In this document: piece after piece, positions 45,001 through 52,131 of the stretch
How positions within the stretch are numbered: the first letter of the stretch is position 1
How the letters are laid out: the number at the start of each line of letters is the position of its first letter
Source: Pyrinomonadaceae bacterium
GTDB taxonomy: Bacteria; Acidobacteriota; Blastocatellia; Pyrinomonadales; Pyrinomonadaceae
NCBI GenBank assembly: GCA_014380365.1
Contig: JACMJZ010000024.1
Span: forward strand, 186,001-250,000
Direction of reading: 5' to 3'
DNA length: 64,000 bases
The notes under the pieces: model-generated
Database searches by the model: none
Told to the model about the DNA's origin: nothing
What the model saw: only the letters and a program-made list of their open reading frames with translations
Translations under genes and position numbers: made by a program

Positions 45001-46922
45001 TGGAGACGCCGCGGTTCATTACGCAGGGCGACACGGTCACGCTATCCGGCATCGTCCACAACTATCTGGGCGAGGACAAATCCACACAAATTTCGCTCGA
45101 TGTCGACGGCGCACAGTTGCTCAATTCGGGCAAACAAACTGTTACCGTCACGAAGCAAGGCGAGCATCGCATTGATTGGCAGGTCTCAGCGCAGAACGTC
45201 GGCGAGATCAAGCTGCTGGCTAAAGCGCTGACAAATACTGAATCAGACGCCGTCGAGCTTCCAATCACAGTTGTGCCGCGCGGGCTTCACCAGGTGAAGA
45301 ACGAGACGGCGAGTTTCTCCGATGAAAATGCGGAGAAGACATTCTCCCTCGCGCTTCCTCAAAACGCCGACCCGCGCGCGCGGAGTTTGCGAATTGAAGT
45401 TGCGCCTTCGATCGCCGGGGCGCTCTTCGGCGCGTTGGATTACCTGACCACCTATCCCTACGGCTGCACCGAACAAACGATGTCGAGCTTCCTCCCCAAC
45501 GTAATCGTCGCCCGCGCTTTGAAAGACGTGAAGACGGCGTCTCTACGCGACTCAAACGATCTGGGTAAGAAAGTGAACAAGGGGTTGAAGCGGCTCTACG
45601 CATACCAGCACGACGACGGTGGTTGGGGTTGGTGGAAAGACGATCAGAGCGATCCCTTCATGACCGCCTACGTCGTTGACGGGCTCGCCCTCGCAAAGCA
45701 GAACGGCTATGAGATCGAAGATAACCGTCTCACCAGCGGACGCGAGAAGCTGAAACAGATGCTCGACGCAGGAACGACGGAAGCCGGGACCGCGATCGAC
45801 TCGGAGACTCGCGCCTTCATGATCTACGCGCTCGAGGTGAGCGGCGGCAGCGACGGCCGGCACCTTGAGAAGGTCTTCGGCGAGCGTAGCAACCTGCAAC
45901 CGTACGGTCGCGCACTTCTGGCGTTAACGCTGAAACAGCGGAAAGACGACAAACGCGCGCGCGAAGTTGCCGCTGAGATAGAACGAACAGCAACCACGGA
46001 CAGCGTTTCCGCCCACTGGGAATCCAACCGCAAAGCGATGCTCGACTTTTCCGAGTCAAACGACACCGAGGCCACTGCGCTATCGCTTCGGGCGCTAACC
46101 AGTATTAATCCCAAGAGCACGCTTCTGCCGCAGACGGCGCGCTGGCTCGTCTCAAACCGCCGCAACAGTCACTTCTGGAGTTCGACCAAGGACACAGCTT
46201 TCGCCATCCTTGGCTTGATCGACTATCTGAAAGTCAGCAAGGAGCTTTCCCCGGATTACGACGTGGAGGTTTATCTAAACGGCGAGAACGTGCTGACCCA
46301 ACACGTCTCGTCTGCTGCGACCTCGCAAACCTTCTCGATCTCGCGGAAGGCTGGCGACGTTGCAGGGAATAACGAGATTCGCGTGATTAAACGCGGCAAG
46401 GGAATGATTTATTTCTCGAGTTCGCTTGATTACTACACCGGCGAAGAGACCGTTGCCGCGCGAGGATCGGCCGAGCTTAACCTGACGCGCGAATACTTCC
46501 GTCTCAAAGTGGTTGACAATGGTGGCACGCTCAAGTGGAACGCCGAGCCGCTCCGTGGAGAAATACGTTCCGGCGACGTGTTGGTGGTGCGACTAAAACT
46601 GAACGGCGCCAAGGCCCGACACTTGATGATTGAAGATCCCATCCCGGCCGGCGCTGAACAGGTTGAGAGCGTTGGAAGTCTTAATCTCGATCACACCTCC
46701 GGCCACGACTGGTCCGACTGGTACAGCTCAAGGGAGTTTCGTGATAACCGGACCGTCTTCTTCCTTGACTACTTTGACGGCGATGCCACGCTGCAATACG
46801 CGATGCGCGTTCAGGTGCCCGGAGACTTTCGCGTGGCGCCGGCGCGAGCTGAATTGATGTACCGGCCGGCGACGCAGTCAAACACTACCTCGGGGAAGAT
46901 GGCGTTCCTGGAAAGAAAATGA
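42009..46922 (+). CDS. Bacterial alpha-2-macroglobulin with thioester
   Basis: GTG 42009 is the likely start (1637 residues), with AAGGAGG 8 bases upstream; a TTG at 41967 opens the frame earlier. One membrane helix (~14-34) anchors it. MG-type beta domains span ~50-800, with YTDRPVYRPAHQISFKG marking the conserved MG entry. An acidic loop (~500-535: ESDESEGESDGEDEYSQYY) may be exposed. The thioester is intact: Cys1153 and Gln1156 in YGCTEQ, followed by the helical thioester domain. A2Ms trap proteases after bait cleavage by covalent thioester attack, protecting the envelope. It is like E. coli YfaS in pairing with DUF1175 rather than PbpC. Confidence 0.93.
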   Translation: MSETKSRSYRAITASVIYLVAIAAALTIATMRSRAKGGPAPELEMETTERAPATKPFFSLSTHRTYGSNDTARLWVDYQAVDHLDFRVYQVKDPRKFFTELKDPHQLGEREEEDVAKSLPHRRSFLERVRAFKRWAYTGVKSFVRGQLKRDSRSAFNKKFRAEADIVRTPLNVSDYARVPLLNPDQLVSSWREPLPPLENEYDQRMIPLGKRSPGVYLVEAVQNDLRAYTVVVVTDLTMIDKTTRDGELLVYTVDRKTGEPRPGAQVEVVREKKVVASGTTDQQGILRTKIEKAKPTQPSEEEEVENPEDADPEFAQSKSLLILARESSNFAISDLGSLYFGGYEDEERGPEIKGYIYTDRPVYRPAHQISFKGIVRVVDAAGGYKPVTSNTVNVTIQDPNSAIILTKELPVSPRGTFSGEVETTEESPLGSYSIAAEVDGGTSRGSFEVAEYKKPEYKVSVAAPGKFIQAGQKINFGIDAKYFFGSPVANAEVKYYIYRSRYYAWRGYGESDESEGESDGEDEYSQYYGGGDDMVQESEGKLDARGHMNVEFQVPQADENDTSDYSYRLEAQVTDAARRTIDGSASFVATRGTIIADANPDRYVYKKGDVAKIRVATSDYEGKPVSANVQLKFVVRTWTRKEKKADDEYSYPEYEMHEREIASAAVATDSQGQASYDYTATEAGNISIKTVISEGGKQVASIGGYLWVTDQQHAWTDSSYFSEDHTSIKLVPDKKSYQPGETAHVLAILPTDKAHLLVSTELSTVISVQHVSSPGKTIVLDIPIQASFAPNVFLNVSYVRGGDMYSSDQRLVVPARDKMLNLEIISNKKEYKPRESASYTILARNDQGAPVSGAEVSLGVVDEAIYSVAPDYSGNIKSEFYGMRYNSVETHLSINYSFTGYAGDKPIELAKNKSAYQLADFKNEGAMVQPTIRKNFKDTAFWQPDVVTGADGRATVKVDLPDNLTTWRATARGVTSDTKVGATKYKVVARKDVIMRLETPRFITQGDTVTLSGIVHNYLGEDKSTQISLDVDGAQLLNSGKQTVTVTKQGEHRIDWQVSAQNVGEIKLLAKALTNTESDAVELPITVVPRGLHQVKNETASFSDENAEKTFSLALPQNADPRARSLRIEVAPSIAGALFGALDYLTTYPYGCTEQTMSSFLPNVIVARALKDVKTASLRDSNDLGKKVNKGLKRLYAYQHDDGGWGWWKDDQSDPFMTAYVVDGLALAKQNGYEIEDNRLTSGREKLKQMLDAGTTEAGTAIDSETRAFMIYALEVSGGSDGRHLEKVFGERSNLQPYGRALLALTLKQRKDDKRAREVAAEIERTATTDSVSAHWESNRKAMLDFSESNDTEATALSLRALTSINPKSTLLPQTARWLVSNRRNSHFWSSTKDTAFAILGLIDYLKVSKELSPDYDVEVYLNGENVLTQHVSSAATSQTFSISRKAGDVAGNNEIRVIKRGKGMIYFSSSLDYYTGEETVAARGSAELNLTREYFRLKVVDNGGTLKWNAEPLRGEIRSGDVLVVRLKLNGAKARHLMIEDPIPAGAEQVESVGSLNLDHTSGHDWSDWYSSREFRDNRTVFFLDYFDGDATLQYAMRVQVPGDFRVAPARAELMYRPATQSNTTSGKMAFLERK

Positions 46923-46942
46923 ACCGGGACTCCAAGGTGTTT

Positions 46943-46966
46943 AGAGGCGGGCATCGCCCGCCGCCT
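46943..46966. repeat. Short hairpin between A2M and TIM-barrel genes
   Basis: GAGGCGGGCATCGCCCGCCGCCTC forms a strong stem, preceded by GTGTTTAGAG as in other repeats here. It lies in the 68-base intergenic spacer. Confidence 0.75.
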
Positions 46967-46990
46967 CAACCAGCTAGCGAGGGAATCAAC

Positions 46991-48025
46991 ATGAATAATC
47001 CAAAAATCGTTTGCACCTTGTTCATATTTCTCTGCTGCGCCAGCGTTAGCGCCAGGCCGGTGCATCATTACGTCTTCTTCAGCCAGGACCGGCAGAAAAT
47101 CAAAGAGGCGTCATTTCTCGAGACGAAGGCATTGGAAGGTGCGCAGGTGACGTATCCGTGGCGGCTACTGGAGCGCGGCAAGGATGAATACGATTTCAGC
47201 GCCATCCGCGAAGATCTCGCATTTCTAAACTCGAAGGGGAAGAAGTTATTTATCCAGCTCCAGGACGTTACCTTCAGCGAGCAGTGGAAAGGTGTACCGG
47301 GCTACCTGCTGCGCGATCCGATTTATAACGGCGGCGCCGACAAGCAATACAAGGTCAAGAACGGCGACGAAGAACACGCGGTCGTCGACGGTTGGGCGGC
47401 AAGGCGCTGGGATCCCGCGGTGCAGGAGAGGTTTCACAAGTTGCTCTTTGCTTTAGGGAAAGAGTTCGACGGTCGCATTGAGGGTATCAACTTCGCCGAG
47501 AGCTCCGTCGGCTTCGGTGCAAGCGGACGACTGTTTCCCAAAGGCTTCACTTTTGAAATCTATCGCGACGCGATTATTACCAACCTGAAGGCATTGAAAC
47601 GCGCTTTCCCAAAGTCGATCGCCTTGCAGTACGCCAACTTCATGCCCGGCGAGTGGCGGCCTATTAACGATAGAGGCTATCTGCGAGCGGTCTACCAGGC
47701 CGCGAAAGAATCGAAGGTTGGCGTGGGCGGCCCTGACCTGCGGCCCTATCGACCCGGCCAACTGCAAAACTCCTATCCTTTGATCAGGGAAGCGGCGGGA
47801 ATCGTACCTATCGGGATTGCAGTCCAGGATGGCAACTACGAGGACGTGAATCCCACAACCGGAAAGCGCGTAACGATTGCCGAACTCATCAAATTCGCGA
47901 AGGAGTACCTGAAGGTTGACTATATCTTCTGGTGCACTCAGGAGCCGTACTACTCTGAGGATTTGATACCGTTTATGAGGCGCGTCAGCGGTAACGGCTC
48001 AATTCGTAAACGGGAGCGGGGGTAA
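46991..48025 (+). CDS. Secreted TIM-barrel (glycoside-hydrolase-like) protein
   Basis: ATG 46991 (344 residues) has GAGGG 7 bases upstream and starts a signal peptide ending near VSARPV. The fold reads as a (beta/alpha)8 barrel of the GH42/GH5 kind (QVTYPWRLLERGKDEYDF; KKLFIQLQDVTF; ALQYANFMPGEW). Candidate catalytic acids are Glu170 (NFAESS) and Glu318 (WCTQEPYY). The exact family is not identified. In this locus a sugar-cleaving enzyme acting on cell-wall or surface glycan is plausible. The last codons (RKRERG) and the stop lie inside a palindromic repeat half. Confidence 0.75.
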   Translation: MNNPKIVCTLFIFLCCASVSARPVHHYVFFSQDRQKIKEASFLETKALEGAQVTYPWRLLERGKDEYDFSAIREDLAFLNSKGKKLFIQLQDVTFSEQWKGVPGYLLRDPIYNGGADKQYKVKNGDEEHAVVDGWAARRWDPAVQERFHKLLFALGKEFDGRIEGINFAESSVGFGASGRLFPKGFTFEIYRDAIITNLKALKRAFPKSIALQYANFMPGEWRPINDRGYLRAVYQAAKESKVGVGGPDLRPYRPGQLQNSYPLIREAAGIVPIGIAVQDGNYEDVNPTTGKRVTIAELIKFAKEYLKVDYIFWCTQEPYYSEDLIPFMRRVSGNGSIRKRERG

Positions 48026-48042
48026 ACCACCCTTCCCAACCT
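48016..48042. repeat. Solitary half of the GCGGGGGTAAACC repeat
   Basis: The 27 bases match the left arm at 8588-8614 and continue with CTGAGAGACTTTC, but no right arm follows. The TAA in the arm is the stop codon of the TIM-barrel gene. Confidence 0.8.
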
Positions 48043-48157
48043 GAGAGACTTTCAGAGTTGAGTGATTCCCCTGGATGTTGAGGGCTTAATATTCTTGAAA
48101 TGCTCGCGGCTCTGTAAAAGCGTTCGCTTCAACGATTCCTGGTGAGGTTAAAATTAA

Positions 48158-49057
48158 ATGCTGACTGAAACATTCCATTCAATCGCCACTGCCGCGCGCA
48201 AGCTCTTAAAGAACTGGCAGTCGATGGTGGTACTCGCCATCGTCTACGCCGTGTTGCTGGCAGCTCTCTATTTCTTCATGGCTATCAGAGAGGCGAGCAT
48301 CGCGCAGGTGGTGCTGACTTTCGGGCTTGCGATTGCTGCGTTTGTCCTCTTCTTCCTTCTCCAGGCGATAATCGCCGGAGGAATCGCCGGAGGAATCGCC
48401 GGAGTGAGCGGCAGTGAGCCTGGCGCGAAAACCGGATTTGGCATTGGGAGTTTGGTGAAGCGTTCTGTTGCCAACCTATGGAAATTGGTTGTGATCAGTT
48501 TGCCGCTGATTGTCCTGGCCATTCTGATCGCATACTTGTTGGGGAAAGCTCAAAATTACTTCTGGGTCGAACCAAACGCCGCCAACGACATGCTCGAACC
48601 CATGGCCGGCTCAAGATCACGCAACCCGGCGCGCGCGCCAATCAACTGGAGAGTGGCGATATTCTCCAGCCTTCGCTACCTGTCTTTCGGACTTCTGTTG
48701 CCCCTGGCGACAATTCATCTCTGGCTGGCCACGGTTCGCGATGGCTTGTGGCCGGCGACCAGGAGAATAGGCACGCACCTGTCGCGGGCTTTCGCTCCAC
48801 AGTCAGTGCTTATTTACATACTGGGCTTTCTGGTGTTTGGGCTGTTGCCATATTTCCTGCTTTTCAAAGCGACACCCACCAGCAGGGCGTGGCTTGAGAT
48901 TTCCCTTCTGGTTGTGCGGCTTGCCGTGGTTTTCGCTTTGACTCTATTCGGGTGGGTGATCACCGTGTGGGCGCTGTCACATTCTTCGACGCCTCCTACG
49001 CATCCGAGTCCCTCGGCCAAGGCGGCTGCGGTTGAGCCGGCAAGAGAGGCTGCATGA
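48158..49057 (+). CDS. Polytopic membrane protein, unknown
   Basis: The protein has 299 residues with about six helices (~24-43, 52-80, 110-133, 173-196, 216-236, 246-272). A glycine-rich stretch (AGGIAGGIAGVSG) lies after helix 2. GAGG lies 10 bases before ATG. The stop overlaps the next start (ATGA), so it is coupled to the transpeptidase-SpoIID fusion and probably acts with it in the membrane. No family is recognised. Confidence 0.72.
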   Translation: MLTETFHSIATAARKLLKNWQSMVVLAIVYAVLLAALYFFMAIREASIAQVVLTFGLAIAAFVLFFLLQAIIAGGIAGGIAGVSGSEPGAKTGFGIGSLVKRSVANLWKLVVISLPLIVLAILIAYLLGKAQNYFWVEPNAANDMLEPMAGSRSRNPARAPINWRVAIFSSLRYLSFGLLLPLATIHLWLATVRDGLWPATRRIGTHLSRAFAPQSVLIYILGFLVFGLLPYFLLFKATPTSRAWLEISLLVVRLAVVFALTLFGWVITVWALSHSSTPPTHPSPSAKAAAVEPAREAA

Positions 49058-52044
49058 TGTCTGCACGTAGCTCAACGCGCTTAGCTGGGCCGCTATCGCC
49101 CAACGGTCTCGGAGATGTCCTTGCGAACGGACGCCGAGGATCAACTGCCACGCGCCGGCTATTTCTGAGCGCAGCCGTGATCTGCATCTTTGGATTGCCG
49201 CTGGCTTTGACCTTGTCACCGTCAGCCGGCTCCAGTCCATCCGCTCTATTTGCTTCCATGTCCGGCTGGTTCAAAGAAAACAGCGAGGACCGTGCTGACG
49301 AGCGTTTGCAGGTGGCGGCCACCAGCGCGCTCGGCGGTCGCAGCGGCACTGTGATCATCATGGATCCACAGACAGGGCGGATTCGCGCGGTCGTCAATTC
49401 CAAGGTCGCTTTCGAAGAATCCTTTCGGCCGGGTTCGACTATCAAACCGTTAACCGCGCTCGCCGCGTTGAGGTCAGGCATCATCGCCGAAGGATCGGAG
49501 TCGCTCTGCCGCGAGAAGTTTGCGCATGAAGAGTTTCATACCACGTGTTCGCATCCGCGCGATTTGCCGCCATTGAATCCTACCGAGGCGATTGCCTATT
49601 CCTGCAACTACTACTTCGGAAAGGTTGGCGAGCGCGTAACTGAGTCGAGCTTTAATTCCACACTTGGCGATTTTGGCTTCGGCAAGAAGAGTGGCATCAA
49701 CCGAAGCACGGAGTCTGCGGGTAAACTTCTGCGCAGCGCCTGGCGCCCGCAGAGCGCGATGGGCGAGGGCGACTATCTTCAAACTACGCCGATTCAACTC
49801 ATCAACGCCTATTCCACACTTATCAACGGCGGGCGTCTCTTTTCACCTCGAAGCGCCAACGCGAAAGGTTTCGTCCCAAATCTACAAACTGACCTTGCCA
49901 TCAGCGCTGAGCATCGCGCGTTGATTCTCAAAGGAATGCGCGGGGCGATTCGCTACGGTACCGCCGAATCAGCCGGCCTCTACTCGCTGCCAATCTATAC
50001 GTTTGGAAAGACAGGCACGGCCACTGAGATTAATGGATTTCGTATGCAGGGCTGGTTTGTTGGGTTTGCGTCAGAGTTGACTGCCGGTGCGAGTGGCCAA
50101 ACGGAAGGCTCCGAACTCGCGCCAGATAAAGCGAAGCTCGCGGTGCTTGTTTTCCTGTCGCGAGGCCATGGCGCGGAAGCAGCTGGAGTGGCGAGGCCGA
50201 TCTTCGCTGCGTATGCCGATGCAGAGACTCAGAGAAAGGGAGACATGGAGACGCGGGGCACCGGTCATCCGGTGACGCGCGAGCTTACCGATTCGCCGCG
50301 TCTCCGAGTCCCCGCGTCGCCGCGGCGCGACCCAAGCGCATCTTTCGTACGCGTTCAGCTGCGTGCGGAAAATGTCACGCGCGCTATGCCTCTCGAAGAT
50401 TACGTGCGGGGGGTGGTTGCGGCTGAGGGAAGCACCGAAACGGAAGTTGAAGCTCTGAAGGCCCTGGCGATCGCCAGTCGCACGTACGCGCTCAAGAACA
50501 TTCACCGCCATGCGCGCGATGGTTACGACTTCTGCACGTCCACGCATTGCCAGCGCTATCGCGCCGCGGATTTGGGTTCGACTGATGACGTTTCCTCAGA
50601 TGTTATCGAAGCCGTCGAAAAGACACGAGGCGAAGTGTTGCTTGGCAGTGACGCACAAGTCGCTGATTCTTATTTCAGCGCCTCATGCGGCGGTGCGACA
50701 GCGAATCTTGCGGCGCTCTGGGGCGGAACGGCGCCACCACACTTGCGAGGCGTGCGCGACGAGGATTGCGCCAGCGAGCCTCATGCAAATTGGACCGACA
50801 CGATCCCGCAGGCTCAATTGCTGAAGGCGCTCAACAGCGACGCCCGCACGAGCGTTGGCAACCGGCTCGAGGGCGTCCGTGTCTTGCGGAGTGATGCGAG
50901 CGGACGCGCGGAGTCAATCGTCCTCGAAGGCGATAGGCGGCTCACGGTAAAAGGTTGGGACTTTAAGATCATCGTGGGGCGTGCGCTCGGTTGGAACCTA
51001 TTGAAGAGTTCACGTTTCACGGTGGAACGCGTCGGATCGAATTTCGTTTTTCGAGGTAGCGGGTTTGGCCACGGACTCGGTCTTTGCCAGGAGGGCGCGC
51101 ACGTAATGGCCCAGCGCGGCGCAAGTTACCGCCAAATCCTCGCCAGGTATTTTCCCGGCACTGACGTGGGCGGTATGGTTGCGGCTATGCCGCCGCACAG
51201 TGCGGAAAGGCTCGGCCTTTCCGTCCCAGGGTCAAGTTTCCTTTTGCGAGGCTACGCCTCGCCAGAGAGGCAAAGCCTCTTAGAAGATAGGAAAGGTCAA
51301 CCCCCGGAAAGGCGAAGCATTTCCGCACTGTGCGGCGGCAGAGCCGCAGAATCCGCCGCCGAGCCCCGAGCGTCTGCCGATTTACTTTGGAATGATGCCG
51401 GTGGTTTCGAGTTCACAAAAGCACGAAGAGTAACTGGAAATTCCAGGCTCCTTCGCGTAGCCCCTCGTCGCACTCTGTCCAGCGAACACTTTCGGGTCAA
51501 CTATCCCGCCACCATCAACCAACGCGAAGTCGAAGTACTGTTGTCCTTTCTTCAGTCAAGCCGCAGATCGCTGATCGCGCGCGTTACTGCTGCCGGAGTT
51601 ACCCCTCAGTTCCCTGCGCTGGAGATTTTCATTAACGAAACGACGGGTGACTTTGTGGGACGCACGCGACAACCTCCCTGGGCCGCAGCGGCAACTCAAA
51701 ATAATCGGATTGAGCTTCAGCCACTCGCAACGCTAAAGCGCCGGCGAATACTCGAAACAACCTTGCGCCACGAACTTGTACACACGGTCGTAGACGTTTT
51801 GGGCCGGGGACGAACTCCGCGATGGCTTGCTGAGGGTCTGGCGTTACACTATGCGGATGAAGGCCGGCTTATAGCCCGCTATGAACCACGGAAGCGCATG
51901 GCGGTTGAAGAAATAGAGGCGCAACTAGCGGGAGCCACGTCGTCCGGCGAGATGAAGACGGCGTATGCCGCAGCGTACCGCGAAGTGAAAAGGCTTATTA
52001 GCGGCGAAGGCGAAACTAATGTCTGGCGACGAGTGGCTCGCTAA
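49054..52044 (+). CDS. Transpeptidase-SpoIID-metallopeptidase fusion protein
   Basis: The protein has 996 residues. One membrane helix lies at ~33-52. The penicillin-binding transpeptidase domain (~85-380) has Ser128 in STIK, Ser183 in SCN and Lys319 in KTG. A SpoIID/LytB domain follows (~430-708: MPLEDYVRGVVAAE, YFSASCGG, GFGHGLGLCQEGA). In sporulation proteins this domain cuts denuded peptidoglycan strands. Residues ~711-766 are encoded by a 169-base repeat. The C-terminus is a gluzincin-like peptidase with HELVH (906-910) and Glu927 in WLAEG. All three catalytic motif sets appear intact. The start overlaps the membrane gene. This is a cell-wall cutting and joining enzyme with an attached protease. 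Confidence 0.88.
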   Translation: MMSARSSTRLAGPLSPNGLGDVLANGRRGSTATRRLFLSAAVICIFGLPLALTLSPSAGSSPSALFASMSGWFKENSEDRADERLQVAATSALGGRSGTVIIMDPQTGRIRAVVNSKVAFEESFRPGSTIKPLTALAALRSGIIAEGSESLCREKFAHEEFHTTCSHPRDLPPLNPTEAIAYSCNYYFGKVGERVTESSFNSTLGDFGFGKKSGINRSTESAGKLLRSAWRPQSAMGEGDYLQTTPIQLINAYSTLINGGRLFSPRSANAKGFVPNLQTDLAISAEHRALILKGMRGAIRYGTAESAGLYSLPIYTFGKTGTATEINGFRMQGWFVGFASELTAGASGQTEGSELAPDKAKLAVLVFLSRGHGAEAAGVARPIFAAYADAETQRKGDMETRGTGHPVTRELTDSPRLRVPASPRRDPSASFVRVQLRAENVTRAMPLEDYVRGVVAAEGSTETEVEALKALAIASRTYALKNIHRHARDGYDFCTSTHCQRYRAADLGSTDDVSSDVIEAVEKTRGEVLLGSDAQVADSYFSASCGGATANLAALWGGTAPPHLRGVRDEDCASEPHANWTDTIPQAQLLKALNSDARTSVGNRLEGVRVLRSDASGRAESIVLEGDRRLTVKGWDFKIIVGRALGWNLLKSSRFTVERVGSNFVFRGSGFGHGLGLCQEGAHVMAQRGASYRQILARYFPGTDVGGMVAAMPPHSAERLGLSVPGSSFLLRGYASPERQSLLEDRKGQPPERRSISALCGGRAAESAAEPRASADLLWNDAGGFEFTKARRVTGNSRLLRVAPRRTLSSEHFRVNYPATINQREVEVLLSFLQSSRRSLIARVTAAGVTPQFPALEIFINETTGDFVGRTRQPPWAAAATQNNRIELQPLATLKRRRILETTLRHELVHTVVDVLGRGRTPRWLAEGLALHYADEGRLIARYEPRKRMAVEEIEAQLAGATSSGEMKTAYAAAYREVKRLISGEGETNVWRRVAR
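51180..51348. repeat. 169-bp composite palindromic element, copy 2 (translated)
   Basis: The arms TGCGGCTATGCCGCC...CAGTGCGG (51180-51205) and complement (51323-51348) enclose inner hairpins (GAGGC/GCCTC, GGAAAGG/CCTTTCC). The length is identical to copy 1 at 14950-15118. It is read in frame as the linker between the SpoIID and metallopeptidase domains. Confidence 0.87.
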
Positions 52045-52060
52045 AGAAGAAGTGTTCAGA

Positions 52061-52108
52061 GTACAACCTTCAGGTTGCAAATACCGAGCTGCAAGCTAAA
52101 GCTTATAC
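52061..52108. repeat. Paired short palindromes (ACAACCTTCAGGTTG type)
   Basis: GTACAACCTTCAGGTTGC is followed by GCTGCAAGCTAAAGCTTATAC. It shares the GTGTT.AGAGT lead with the repeats at 40881 and 46936. It lies in the 87-base gap before the DUF3352-like gene. Confidence 0.7.
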
Positions 52109-52131
52109 TCAAAACCAGCACAGGTGCTCAC

